This document shows positions 1-15,064 of a stretch of DNA of 64,000 bases, in pieces. Location of the stretch: NCBI GenBank assembly GCA_001466705.2, contig LATX02000001.1, forward strand, positions 1,302,001 through 1,366,000, given 5' to 3'. Below the pieces are notes generated by a model that worked only from the letters and a program-made list of their open reading frames with translations, had not been told where the DNA came from and ran no database searches. Positions within the stretch are counted from its first letter, which is position 1. Every line of letters begins with the position of its first letter. Source of the DNA: Moniliophthora roreri (taxonomy: Eukaryota > Basidiomycota > Agaricomycetes > Agaricales > Marasmiaceae). A program made the position numbers and the translations under genes.

Positions 1-1311
1 TCATACTCCTCGTCAATTGAATCAAACAGCCCAGTCGTATGATGCTTAGGCTTCCATCCAAGCTGGTAGGCCTTGCCTGCCTTGGATCGAGCTGTCAAGA
101 CTATTAGTATCTGATCTACGACAAGGGTGGCGTACTCACAGTTACTAGCATAAGCAAACCCACTCCACGCACCAAACACATCCAGTTCCTGCTCTTCCGT
201 TACTTGCTTGGGCTCTGGGGAGCTAATGGCCCCCCTCGCATGAAGCCTCTTACCGACTTCACCAGCCAATTGCTTCCACTGATAACTATCCGTTGCGCAG
301 AAGTAGTAACCCTCTGCACCAGTCGGTGCTTTGGGGTTTTCAGAGAGTGCGTCTTCGAGGAGGATGAAGTAGAGATCGACGAGGTCCTGGACGTGAACAG
401 CGTTCCACAACCCGAGGCCTTTGCCGATGTATGGTGCGAAGCCTAATTTGAGCGTTCCACGGATGAGGGCGGGAATCTGAACAGAGGTGCGGCTGAAGGG
501 GCCAGTCCCTCTTCCATCTGTGGCCAGTCAGTTAGATCGTGTGCGCAAGGCAGAGAGGAGGAGACATACAAATCAAAGGTGGCATGACAATATATCCCTT
601 AATAATGCCCTTGTCAGCAGCATTCTGGATGACAATGTCTGTGCCGCGGTGAACGTAAGTGGTAGGTATGGCACGGATGTCGGCGCAATTGATGTCTTCG
701 TATCTGTTCTCTCCGTCAACACACACGTCCGACGAGGAAGAGGAAGCGAGTAGCATACACTTTCTCAGCGGCAAATTCACCTCTAGCGTCATCGGTAAGA
801 GCACCAGTTCCAGAACTCTGTCATACAATTTAAGAAAAACAGGTTCAAAACCACTTAACAAGCACTTACGTGAATGAAAATCGGCTTCTTGCCTGTTTCC
901 TTTCCCCTCTTCTCCAGACCCTTCAACATCGCCTCGGCTCCCTTTGGATGATCGGCATTCGCAGTATGAATGATCACTGCCAAATTTCTCGGTAATTCAT
1001 TCAGTATTCACATCCCAAAGCACTCACCGTCGGCAGACTCAGCAGCCTTTTCAACGACATCTACATCGTCCAAATCCGCCACGACAGTCTTCACACCGAG
1101 CTGTTCGCGAAGCTGCTTGGCACGATCCTCACCACGGATCAAGCATGTTATCTCAACGGACCCATTTCGCACGTTGGGACGTTGGAGGAGGGTGTGGAGG
1201 GTAGTACCTCCGATGAACCCTGATGCACCTGTGAGGAGCTGTATGGATGTCAATGAGATGAGGAGACGGACGAGGGCGGAGGAGTCAGCGTACCAGTTGC
1301 ATGGGGGTCAT
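1..1311 (-). CDS. NAD(P)-dependent epimerase/dehydratase-like protein (3' end cut off)
   Basis: Extended short-chain dehydrogenase/NAD-dependent epimerase family; it probably acts on a small metabolite or a sugar/aldehyde, but the substrate cannot be named. The N-terminus carries the Rossmann dinucleotide motif GASGFIGG (GxxGxxG). A second beta-strand ends near CLIRGEDRAKQL and an acidic ADLDDVDVV follows. Downstream exons on the same strand read SGTGALTDD, YEDINCADIRAIP and IYGRGTGPFS, all typical of the fungal family. At least five short introns are visible. The start is uncertain: ATG at 1311 gives MTPMQL spliced onto LLTGASG, while a further ATG at 1352 (MKKLG) would need another tiny exon. 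The stop codon lies beyond base 1, so the C-terminus is missing. Confidence 0.75.
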
Positions 1312-1821
1312 CGAGCAGTAAGTATGCAGGGACTCATACCGAGTTTCTTCATGTTATAAGTGAATTCGGTGTCCGAGAGCGTGGAAATTCATGAAGGGAC
1401 TAGTTCTCAGGCTCGATAAGACTAATTAATTCCGAGTCGGAACGTTAGGGACGTGGTGGTGAAGCGCCTTTTATGTCCAAAGTAAGGACTAAACAGGCTT
1501 GCGTTTCCTGACAACCTGCGGTTGGGTCGGCCTGAGTGGTATGTTGGAAGGGTCGTGAGAAGTGGTCAGTAGATGAATTGACATCGGGTCCTTTTCAAGT
1601 GACAGATTTCTCCACTCGCTTGCTCTCCCTAGATTTGGAGACACTGCACAACATACGTAATGTAACATACAGCTACAGCTGTAACACCGTCGTTGATATT
1701 CGTGGCAAAAACAAAGAATACAGCAGTTGATGATGGCAATGATGACACAGTGTATGAGACCGGAAGGAAAGCAGAGAAAAAGAAAGAGATGAGGAAAAAG
1801 ATACAATAATTCTACATCTAT
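1312..1821. other. Intergenic: 5' side of the epimerase gene and 3' UTR of TEF1
   Basis: No convincing gene is present. The right part is the TEF1 3' untranslated region, and the left part holds the epimerase promoter. The ORFs in this stretch have no recognisable protein features. Confidence 0.6.
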
Positions 1822-3635
<1,814 letters not shown>

Positions 3636-3648
3636 TTTCAAGTAGTTT

Positions 3649-3814
3649 CTGTGAAAGAGAAAAATGTCAGTAAATGTCTATCGCCTGACATCGGAGATGA
3701 CTTGGAACAAATCTCTCATCGTAATCGCAAGCGACGACAAGCGATCGCAACACATTGCCAACGATAGGGAAAGATGTATGTTTGGCGGTCGAAGAAGAAC
3801 CAGAAAATACTCAC
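3649..3814 (-). promoter_or_regulatory. 5'-UTR intron of TEF1
   Basis: On the minus strand a gtgagt donor at 3814 and a tttcacag acceptor at 3649 bracket 166 bases, ending 13 bases before the TEF1 start codon. A leader intron in this place is common in fungal TEF1 genes and often raises expression. The call rests on splice signals and position only. Confidence 0.7.
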
Positions 3815-4446
3815 TTTGTGGTGGGGGAACTAAAGGGTTTGAAGGTGGTGGTAGGTGGAAAAGAGGTGTGAACTGTAAAATTGACAATGTTTGGCCTAGT
3901 TATACCCTACGACCACGCTAAAATTTTTTTTTATCGATTGATGGTTGATAAAAACAAAGCGTGACTCAATCTTGATCGGTGCCGCCGAGAGCCGGCCGTA
4001 ATGCTTTGTTTGGAAAATCGATCCATGCAGACCGCTTGTAATGCTTGATGCCGCTTCACTGCAATACCTCGCCAGCGATATTCCCTACACGGGAGACCGA
4101 TGAAGACTGTATCTGGTAATTCTGAGCAATACAAGATAATCAGTTACTATGAAAACTCCAATCAATCGCGGCTATTCTTACGGTTGACCTGCATGGAAGA
4201 GGCGTGTACATAGCAGGTGACGCCACTAAGCATAAGGTTTCCTACAATTCCATGATTGCGAATATATTTACAACCACACGCTGTCGATCCGATGTACATA
4301 GAGCATGAATAGTCAACCATGTCTAATGGGTGAATGTATATCGTAGCACATAAGTTATGGATACAATTACTGATTCTGTACTACAAGAGAGCTAGAGAGC
4401 GAAGCATACACTGCGTAAAAAGAGTCAGGACAAACGAACCATCTCT
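3815..4446 (-). promoter_or_regulatory. TEF1 promoter region and tail of the kinase gene
   Basis: This stretch has no gene I can support. The part next to 3,815-3,925 is pyrimidine-rich on the coding strand with short A/T runs, as expected for a strong fungal promoter. The rest lies downstream of the kinase stop codon at 4447. Confidence 0.5.
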
Positions 4447-6308
4447 TTATCTGGGCATCCCCCATCCCCCCTTTCCAGCCAGGAACCTACACTGTAGAAT
4501 CTTCTCAAACGTTGGCCTTTTCTCTACTTCCACCTGCAAGCAAGCTCGAACTAGGCATGCAACGTCCCCGAGAGCACCTCCGCCATCCTCTTCCTCGCCT
4601 TCCAACTCTTTGCCATCACCGCATCTCTCGTCTAGAGCAATAGAAGCGTTTGCGAATGGAGATGCTAGTCCTTCCTGCGCATCGGCAGCTGTCATGAAGG
4701 GGCATTCTCCCACCAGTAAGACATATGCAACCACTCCAAAAGCCCATACGTCCTGCTCTTTGCCGAAATACCGTTCTCCGCGGAGTATCTCCGGTCCAGC
4801 ATAATCCAAAGTTCCACTGAACGAGTCCCAACCTCCTTTCTTCACCAGTCCCGAGCTTCCAAAATCAATGAGAATTCCTCGACCTCCGGCGCCGAGAACA
4901 ACATTCTCGTCCTTCACATCCCTATGAACTATTCCATGAGAATGTAAGAAAGATAAGGCGTCAGCGATCTGGCCTAGGTATGACCGAATATCTCGAGGTG
5001 GCAAACCATGGGGGTAGGATTCAACGAGGTCGAAGAGGTCTCCGTGGGTGGTATTATCTTCTGGTGTCGTCGAGGGCAAAACCAGATAATAATAATGGTT
5101 ATCCTCGAAAAAGTCCAGCAGAGGGCAAATATTTGGGTGTCCTTTCACCACCTTGCCCTCCTCCCACTCGTTGGCTTTGGTGGTCGAGAACCGCGAGGGA
5201 TCCCATGGTCTCCGTGGTGGGAGAATGTAAGAGGTATTGGATATCGCAGACATGACGTATATCTCAATCGGTATCGTTCCATGTTTAGGATGCTTCTTCC
5301 AACAGTCTGCCAGGATGCGAGATTTAATGATGAGCTTTATGACGAGGGGAGGCTGCAGCCAGGGTAAGCGATAGATATAAGAAAGCAGCGAGGAAGGCCT
5401 ACACCCAATGAACCGTCTGTGTTAATTTCCCGGCCGCGCTTCACCAGTCCATAAGCGCCTCGACCGATATCTCCATCAATATGAAAGTCCGCAATCGTTT
5501 TTGTCCCCAGAAAGGACTCCTTCGTCGGGGAAGGCGCTCGGGTACTCGCTGCCACACTGAGGAAGCTGCTAGCACTACCTGAGCGCTGTAAACTAGGTGG
5601 CATTATTGTGGGTGAATTTGATTCCAAGGGCGCAATAGAGACACGACCAGCGATCAAGGATACTCGTTGCTGTGAGGAGCGGCGTCTAGGTCGGGGAGTG
5701 GATGGTGAGCGGACGATAGCGGGTCGCTGCTGGGGTAACGAAGGGGAAGGAGAGCGGGATTGTGAGGGTGACATGTAGAAGGCTGGTTCAGCTGAAAGAG
5801 TATTTGTGACGAGACGCATTGGTGAGGGCTTTCTGGATATGGATGGCTCGATTGGTGATTCCTGCGAAGGTTTTGGAGATGGGGGAGTAGTCTTTTTTCT
5901 CTCCCTTTCTTCATCAGCATTGTTGTTCTCGTTCTCCCAATCAAACCCTCTCCCTATCGAAGTGACCCCCCAACTGCCGACGCTTGCTGCTCTATACAGT
6001 CTAGGAGTTGATTTCCACTCGTCATTGTCAAATGTCAAGTCAACTTGGGTTTGAGTAAGCATGGAGTAAGAGGATGGTGGAGAAGAATAAGAGCGGCCTG
6101 GGAAAGTTCGTGCGATGCTGCGTTGAGGGTGGAATTGGCGACGGACGCATTGCCTCCCTCGCGAATCTGACCCTAGGCCTAAGAACGAAGGCTCTCGGCA
6201 TGAAACGTCTAGGCCGTCTGCAGTCCAAGCCTTGGACATGAGTGGAGGAGAACAAGATAAATAGGGACAGAAATTACCCGCATCACCCCTCAAAGGTGCG
6301 ATCGTCAC
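4447..6308 (-). CDS. PAS-kinase-like Ser/Thr protein kinase without visible PAS domain
   Basis: Protein kinase resembling the PASK family (yeast Psk1/Psk2), which tunes sugar storage and translation. The first exon (about 320 residues) is low-complexity, rich in Ser/Pro/Arg, and ends in the glycine loop GDIGRGAYGLVKRG. After an intron of about 50 nt the kinase continues with PLVIKLIIKSRILADCW and HGTIPIEIYVM, where the Lys of VIK is the ATP-binding residue; the ILxDCW..H/P..LG/HG pattern is characteristic of PAS kinases. Catalytic loop HRDVKDEN, DFGSSG in place of the usual DFG-loop context, and the activation-segment end GPEIL are present. The C-terminus is CRFLAGKGGWGMPR. No PAS domain is seen upstream. 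The start is uncertain (ATG at 6308, or at 6240 in the same reading frame). Confidence 0.8.
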
Positions 6309-6670
6309 AGATAACGCATACGAGCTCGAAGTGTTCCGATAACATTTTCAAGATCAAAGCCCATGATATACATGTGCACTTCGCATTGAAACGTACATAG
6401 TCTTGGACCTTTACATATGGACTCCCTCCGGCGTACCTAGTCTGAGCCGTCGCATCATTTTCTTTCAGGAGAACCGCCTCATATGCGGAACAAGTATAGC
6501 TTCAACTTCGGAATACGCTTAACAAATTCCCATGGCTCACAGCGACGTGGCAGGAAAAGCCAAGGACGGTCGTGGTCGGGGCACAGCCCATTAACAACTG
6601 AGTTTGAAAGCACCGATACAATTACACGCTGATTACATGATTCCATTTCTCCTACATGTTCAACTCCAGT
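6309..6670. other. Intergenic between kinase 5' end and hydrolase 3' end
   Basis: About 360 bases without a supported gene. It holds the kinase promoter and the 3' UTR of the hydrolase. No PAS-domain exon could be recognised here on the minus strand. Confidence 0.5.
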
Positions 6671-8145
6671 TCAACACACATGCTCTACGGGCTTGTTATC
6701 AACGACTCGGGGACCCAAGTCCCTTGCCACTGTCCTATCAAACACTTCCATCATCATGCCGAAGAGGGACCTCGTCAGAGCAGCATCGTAGCGTCCTTTC
6801 GATGATTCGTCCCGAATAAAAGCATGCTGAGCTTGTACTTCGAGCCACTACAGAAGGGATAGATGAACCTTCGTGTGAGATTTCATGGCATGTAAGACGT
6901 ACGGTGACTGGGATATTGGCATCCTCCAAGGTGCTGCGAATCAAGTCACGGCCAGCACGGGGCACATGGGTATCCTAATGGGGGTTGTAAAAAATTTACT
7001 AGAATCGGGATCGGGCCCTAATTCATACCTGCTTGCCGAATATCATCTATGAGATGGGCAGTAGGACGTCAGTGTCGTGATGTATAAATAATGCCATACC
7101 ACAAGCTCTCCTTTCCCTGTAAGATCTCCATTGCGAACTTTCACCAGGGAATCGTCGTTTTTGCCCTTGCCGAGCGTCGCACTGTGTATATCGGTAGCAA
7201 ACCAACAAACAGTGGCCAGCACTCGAGGGTCAAACGCAGCCTATTGATAGGCATCTTTTCAGGACACCGTAAGATTCAAGGGCTAATAATGACTGACTCG
7301 GAAAGCCTGTTGTATGATCAGATTCGAATCGCGTGGTGCTGAGAACTCTCATACCAAGTGGCCTCCAAGGCACATTCCAGTAGCTGGGAAGAGCAGTCTC
7401 GTTCATAAATTCGTTGAGATAAAGACGTAAGTTTCGGAAGTACCTGCTATTCTGCCATTACAATTGGGAAGAGAAACGAGAATATCCACGGAGAGCGTAG
7501 CATCCTAGGAGGAGAGTCGTTCGAGGACTATTAAGTGACATTGGGCACCTAGCGTTACCTCGTCGTATGCAGCAAGCTCCTTCTCGATCTTGAGTCGGAG
7601 TTGAGTATCTGGATACTCCATTGATGAGGAGAGGTGCTTGCCTTGTACTTGTTCCCTCGGTCGGTGCCTGAGGACCATCAGGTTCGCGCGCGTTGCATAC
7701 GTTGACTACACAAACCTTCTGTATCGTATGGGATGGGTTCAGGGCCTTCGAACTCATGATAGGATGATGGACAAGCTAATTGCAAGCAAGCGATCAGGAT
7801 TGGATTACAACAACCAAGGTCCTCCTTCTGCTCACCTACAACATATCCTTGGCTAGCAATTTGACTTGCAAAGCGTTCCACAGGACCGGTGACCTGGTAT
7901 ATCTCGCTATGTAGTTGAGCAAACTGCAATATGGGTGCACAAAGATTTCAATACCTGAATACCACAACGCCTGTTGTCGATATCTATCAATGAATGAGTT
8001 TCACAGATAATCCATTTGATATCTCACCTGGAAATTCAGCCTGAGGGTACTCCTTCAAGACGGGCGAGATTACATAGATCCTCATGGAACGACCATTGGG
8101 ATCAAGTTTCGGCTCGACATCGTGGAATGATTTCGTGACAAGCAT
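6671..8145 (-). CDS. Dienelactone hydrolase family alpha/beta-hydrolase
   Basis: Predicted cytosolic hydrolase of the dienelactone hydrolase family, which opens lactone rings or hydrolyses small esters in aromatic degradation; the real substrate is unknown. The protein begins MLVTKSFHDVEPKLDPNG and continues with SEIYQVTGPVERFA and SSYHEFEGPEP. The catalytic triad is visible: nucleophile elbow GMCLGGHL (Cys), KQDTHVP (Asp) and QAQHAF (His). The last exon ends VVDNKPVEHVC. About nine small introns interrupt the gene. One of them, 7589-7641, must start with GC rather than GT to keep the frame from GTDRGNKYK to IEKELAAYDE. It is divergent from the GNAT gene, with 89 bases between the start codons. 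Confidence 0.85.
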
Positions 8146-8234
8146 TGTGGAAAATGACAAGGGAAGGAACGTGCGCGGTCCGACTTGTACTAATAGTTGA
8201 TGATGTCGCTGTCGGTGCCTTGCTTGCTTTCCAA
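8146..8234. promoter_or_regulatory. Bidirectional promoter, hydrolase / GNAT
   Basis: Only 89 bases separate the two divergent start codons, so both genes must share this control region and have very short leaders. No TATA box is evident. Confidence 0.5.
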
Positions 8235-9115
8235 TGTCTCCGCCAGACGCTCGCATTCGACTCTACCAGGCTGAAGATGAAAAAACGGTTCGATTTGCTA
8301 TTGGCAAGTCCAACCTAGAGGGATTAGCCACTGCCAACAAGAAGTGTGCGTACCAGATTCTCAGTCGTCTCATGTGCTCATTTGTTACCTGACAGCTTCA
8401 CTCCATTTCGTCACTCTCATCATCTGGATTGCGTTGTCAGTAGCTATGGTTGAATACATGCAATGGTGGCCCAAACTTGAGCAAGGGTTCATTGGGTATC
8501 TGGGCCCTCTCCCAGCTTTCGGGGCTATGGCCGTTCCGTTCATAGCCCTTTTTGATTGGTGTGTATCCCATTCTCTTTCACTACGTTCAGTGCTAAATGG
8601 TTTAATCCAGGATCAATCGACCTCAGTTTGAAGATCTCGCACAGGAAGCCCTCCGTGGCCCAGATATCCCGGACATGTTACAGTACTATTCGCGTTCGCC
8701 AGCCTCGGGGTTGTGGATACTCGAATTCGACGGCCATTCAGTCGGTATCTGTGCATTGGATGCCTCATTGGACTCGGAAACAAAAACTTTGTCTCCCGCC
8801 TCTGGACGCTTCAGGGCCCCCTCGAAAGGAACGTCCAAGACTGCAGTGATTCGCCATTTCTTCATCGACGAACCGTACCGCAAAGTTGACATACAAAAAG
8901 ATTTGCTGCACCATGGAATCCAACATGCATTCAATGCTGATGCCAAACTCCAGAGGATTAAGATGACATGCTCGTCGCTGACAAGCTACGTCCAGAAGTG
9001 TCTGAAGGATGAAGGGTTTACCTTTGAGAGACACACATCGAGTCTCGGGGTATATGGCTGGAAAACGAGTGAATGGGCTCTGGAAAGGGAACGGTTCGAA
9101 AAGAAGGATTTATGA
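8235..9115 (+). CDS. GNAT-family N-acetyltransferase with a membrane segment
   Basis: Predicted acyl-CoA-dependent N-acetyltransferase anchored in a membrane; substrate unknown. Exon 1 (MSPPDARIRLYQAEDEK) is a GNAT-type first strand and helix. Exon 2 encodes two hydrophobic stretches (SLHFVTLIIWIALSVAM and the segment around FGAMAVPFIALFDW). Exon 3 carries the acetyltransferase core: GLWILEFDGHSVGICALD, the IRHFFIDEPYRKVDIQKDLL region that matches the acetyl-CoA-binding motif, and the C-terminal GFTFERHTSSLGVYGWKTSEW. Introns lie at about 8344-8392 and 8560-8611. The fold with an internal membrane hairpin is common among Agaricomycete GNATs. Confidence 0.8.
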
Positions 9116-9193
9116 TAACATTGTATTTAGATATCCTGAAAAAGTAGTACCTTTCAATGAATCGAGGCACCACTACAGCCGCGACTCGGCAAA

Positions 9194-10456
9194 ATGTCTC
9201 TTCGTTTTCCTGACCTTCATGATCAACGCAACCAGCATTTCGTTCTGCTGCAATCATCCATCGCACAATCATCTCTGCCAATCCTACGCAGCTTGTTAGC
9301 GAAGCGTCCAAACCAAACTTCATCAAAACTTGTACTATTCTGTTTTTTGCATCCGCCTTTGAACCTTGTTGATGAAGCGCTTGTGAAATCTGACAATGTT
9401 GTTATCTACGACTTCCTCGACTCGATTCCAGATTACAACGATCATTGGAAGGACCCTAGAGAGCAAATGCTGGATGTAGTGAAAAACGGTACGCTGTCTA
9501 TAGTTTTTAAAGGAAAAGGAATTCACCTTGCACCTAGATTCAACCACACTGGACGTGGTCATAGATTCTGTGGACACTTTGCTATCCGACATTGGATCTA
9601 CTCCGGAGACATACTCATTCATGGTTTCTCTACTCTCCCTCATTTCTTCACGATCTAGTATGTTTCCATCTCATTTTTTGATCTTACGAGGTGTTTACGA
9701 CGAAAAAAAAAAATCCCCAGAGACCTCGCGTTTGATTGTGCATATTAATTCGCCGTGTCCTTTAACCCCCTTGCTCTGCTCAACGTCATTTTCACCATCC
9801 TTGACGCAGTTAACCGCACATCCGCACGCACTTATTACATATCTCGCAAAAGAATACTTCACCTTTCCTCCTCCGATCTCTGCAGCCCCAAAGTTCTGGG
9901 GAGTATTCATACCCGTCAGTGAACGCGAACATGAGACCGAACGTCTGGTTTTTCAGGGAAGCGGAAGCGGCGATACCAAAGAAATGATCATCGAAATGAT
10001 CTTGAGAGGCGGAAGCGATGCTTCTGGTAGAAGAAAAGGTGTAGAGAGGGTATTGGAAGGATGGGATCTTCAGAACGGGTGCGCCGTTGAGCTGAGCAGG
10101 CTCAGTAGCCTTTCAGACTTATGGAAGAAGAAGATCGTTGAAGAGGTGTGATTGTTGTGTGTACCAACCTGATTTCACCTACTCACAGGCACGCCGCAGG
10201 CCGCTCCAGACCCTATGCAAAACATATCATTCAATCTACAGCTCACACCCTCACAGCAAGAGGCCAGAGCACGTGTTCCTTTGCCATATGTTCTAGAAGG
10301 TACTCCCTACTCTAAAGTTATTCCCACCGAGCTCATCTTAGACCTGCAGGCCGAAGTTCCTCGCAGCCAGCACCGTCAAGCGGTGCGATTCTATACGATC
10401 CAGATTCAGCTGATGACATTGATGACGACGACCCAGACGAGGATCTGGATATATAA
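9194..10456 (+). CDS. ELP5: Elongator complex subunit Elp5
   Basis: Subunit of the Elp4-Elp5-Elp6 RecA-like subcomplex of Elongator, which modifies wobble uridines in tRNA. The N-terminus SIAQSSLPILRSLLAK is followed by a RecA-like core (TTLDVVIDSVDTLLSD, then SRLIVHINSPCPL). The C-terminal exons are diagnostic: ISFNLQLTPSQQEARARVPLPY, then after an intron an acidic tail ILYDPDSADDIDDDDPDEDLDI immediately before the stop. Visible introns include about 9496-9537 and 10142-10204 (acceptor gccgcag) and one ending at about 10342. The start is the first ATG of the open frame. Confidence 0.88.
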
Positions 10457-10553
10457 TACATCTATGATCTTGAGAGGTACAAGCTGTGAAGTTACTTGCG
10501 AGGAATCTTTAATTAGATAGTACGCGAAAGGAAAGAGAAAGTATGGTTATGTT

Positions 10554-13092
10554 CTATGCATTTCGCCTCGACTCGGCGTACCTGGCCCAAGTTCCTTGGT
10601 TCCTCAAACCAGCAGCGAAGTTGGTAAGAGCGGACAGGGATATTCGACGCGCTTTCTTCGCCTCTGATTCGATAGTTCGTCTTGAGCTTGAGGAGCTTGG
10701 ACCAGAGGTCACAGGTGAGGTAAGGCTCGATGGTGAGCTCGCTTGTTGACTCGGAAGTGGAAGACCTGGAGGAAGAGGTACAGCGGAGTGCCTCCTCAAC
10801 GGCAAGACGATACGATTTGGAAAGCTCCCGTCATTCTGTACCGGGGAACTGCCATACGGATACGGACGTGAGGGTAAAACAAGGGCAGAAACGGGTCGGT
10901 GCCGTCGATTGAGGTTGACCGGAATGGGAGTGGAACGGCCCTGAGAAGAGGATGATGACTTGGGGAAGCTAGAGAGTCCAGAAAGAGAGAATGGACGCTT
11001 GGCTTTGATCTCGTCCACTGTCTTTGGGCGTGCATGGGTCTCGAGCTGCGAGCGGAAGTCAGGAGAAGCCATCTCGATAGTCACAGTATAAGCCCGAGAA
11101 GCCTGACTCGTTCTCCCTGGATTGGACTGCGATGCACCTTGCTGAAAGTTGTCAAGCGGGGATGGATCAGAGTCATTTGTGGGTGTATATGTTTCGGGTG
11201 TTAGACTAGGGCGTTGTCTCCGCGTTCGCTGTTCAAGATGAATCAGTGTTCGTCTGCACATGGCACAAAAGAAAGCATACGTTTTGTACAGGTACTGGCT
11301 GCGCTGGCCTCTCCATTCCGCCAAACTGTAGTTCGAGTTGAGGAAGTATCTGCGAGACGTTGGAATCACCACAAATGTCAAGTACGTCTAGATCATCTTC
11401 TGTTTCCATGACCTTCTTCGTAGCAGCTTGGCGCGAGATGCTGGGTCTGTTGAACAACATTTGCTTCATCTTGAGGCCCAGCTTCTTCATGCGCAAAAAC
11501 ATCCCCTTTCTAGTTCGACTGTGCTTTACTGGAGTAACGGACTCAGAGTTCTCGAGCCCCGTAGGAGCATCTGTTTGTATGTGAAGTCTGGGTACATCCA
11601 TGATCACGCTGCTGTCAATGACGGGACTCTGTGGCAGGACGGTGGCGATGGGTTCTATAAAGATATCATCACTTCCCCAGGATGACATAACTACTGCATT
11701 CGCGTATTCGACGGCACTGTTCAATTCTCTTTCTTCTGGGACCAGCGCCGACGACAGGGGAAGAGATTGAGGCGAGTTAGCTGGGATAGAGGACGATGGG
11801 GTGACATAGGAAGTAGGGGACTGCACGGCATCAATACGAGCGGGGGTTTCCAGATGAGCCCGTAAAAAAGACGAGGGTGATAATGACGATGATTCAGAGG
11901 AACTGGACTGCGGAGCGAACTCCGAAACCTCAGAGCCTGGCGCTTGATGAGGCTGGACCTCAGAATCTACAGTGCTGGCGAAGCGAGAAATGGAGGGCCT
12001 GTGGATGGGAGGAGGTATATCAAGACTAATGGCACTGTTATTGAGACTGTCTGGGAGAGACAGATTCGTCAACATGGGATGAGAAGGCAGATCCAGCACC
12101 TCAACCGATGTCGAGGGCAAACAAGCGACAGAGATGATTGGAACGGAGAGGGCTTGCTGACGCCGAGAGGCACGGGTGGAAAGAGGAGATGGACTGGGTG
12201 AAGGCGTCGGTGAAGGTGTACCGACGCGGAGAAGACGAGACTCGTCGTGTTCTCCACCCCCAGACGTGAACCAAGAGCTGTTGTAATCGTATGAGTCATT
12301 GAGAGTATCTCTGAGACGAGGTGACCGGTTTGAGGATGTGGGAGATCGAAAGACAATAGACGAAAGTTCTGACCCGCCTGTTGAACTTCGAGATGGTGTA
12401 AAACGAGATGAGTACGGAGATGGATCTGTAGGAGAGGCAGCAACGATCTGTACGTTTCCTGCAGATGGTATACGAATGGATGGAAGAGGGGTCGAAGATG
12501 AGGCTGAATTTGTGTAAGCATCATGCGCAGAAGCTTCATGTATGCGCTTCTGAGACTCAATGAGTAAAGGAAAAAAGTGCAATCCCTTTTCTGGCGCGTT
12601 TTTCTGGCTGAAAGTGCCCTCCGAGGATCCTAAAGAGCTAGGAGAAGATGCATTCTGCACGAAAAACTGTGAGTTGATATGATTCATAATGGAATTGGAT
12701 CAAACGTACGGGGTTGGTGGAGCTACGCTAAAGAGATTGTTAGCACCACTGAAAATCCATCCATAAAAAAGGTAAAGATTTACCTGAGTGAACCTGGTAA
12801 GGCCGGAATCTTCTGAGGGAACTGAGCCACTTGCCCCAATACGTTCTCTGGATGCCACAGATTCGGGAAGCATGCTAGTAGCGTGAACCTCTCTCAACGG
12901 GCTTTGCTCAGCCTGTCTCAGAACTCGCGGCATGGATAGACCAAGTTGTCGCTGAAGCTGAATGACGCGTTCATGATGTGGTGCAAGGGGATATGTGCGA
13001 GTCCTTTTGTGGATTGGAGTTTCGGGCCACCCGCCGGGCAGGTGGCCGATTTCCAACGATGCATCCTCGTCTGGCTGACCTGTTGTCATCAT
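10554..13092 (-). CDS. Large serine/proline-rich protein of unknown function
   Basis: I do not recognise the family. Three main exons are read: MMTTGQPDEDASLEIGHLPGG to GLTRFTQ, a 470-residue exon rich in Ser/Pro/Thr, and a C-terminal exon of about 220 residues. The middle is almost certainly disordered (PSPTPSPSPSPLSTR; SSSSESSSLSPSS). Two stretches look conserved rather than random. One is a basic patch SRTRKGMFLRMKKLGLKMKQ, which could bind membrane or nucleic acid. The other is the C-terminal AKRPFSLSGLSSF with a related KARRISLSALTNFAAGL near the end; both fit a K/R-R-x-S-L-S phosphosite pattern. The stop is at 10554; the gene is convergent with ELP5. Confidence 0.7.
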
Positions 13093-13315
13093 TTACGAAG
13101 AATAAAGAGTCGCTGGCATCCAAAGGCAAAGTCGTCGTTGCTCGCAAGAAGCAAAAGAAGTAGGTCACAAGTGTGACACCTCAAATGGACATCCACTTAC
13201 CCCCAACTGAGTTGCTTTAGAACACGTTCCCCGTTCGCGGCAAGTCTAAATCTACTTCATGTAGTCTTCCATTAGATTATTCTGTAATTTCCATTATCCT
13301 GTGATCTTTCATTAA

Positions 13316-15064
<1,749 letters not shown>

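Noticed and set aside
7300..7345. A gattcgaatc phrase that resembles a tRNA T-arm
   Set aside because: No acceptor stem, D-arm or anticodon arm can be found around it, and it lies inside the hydrolase gene.
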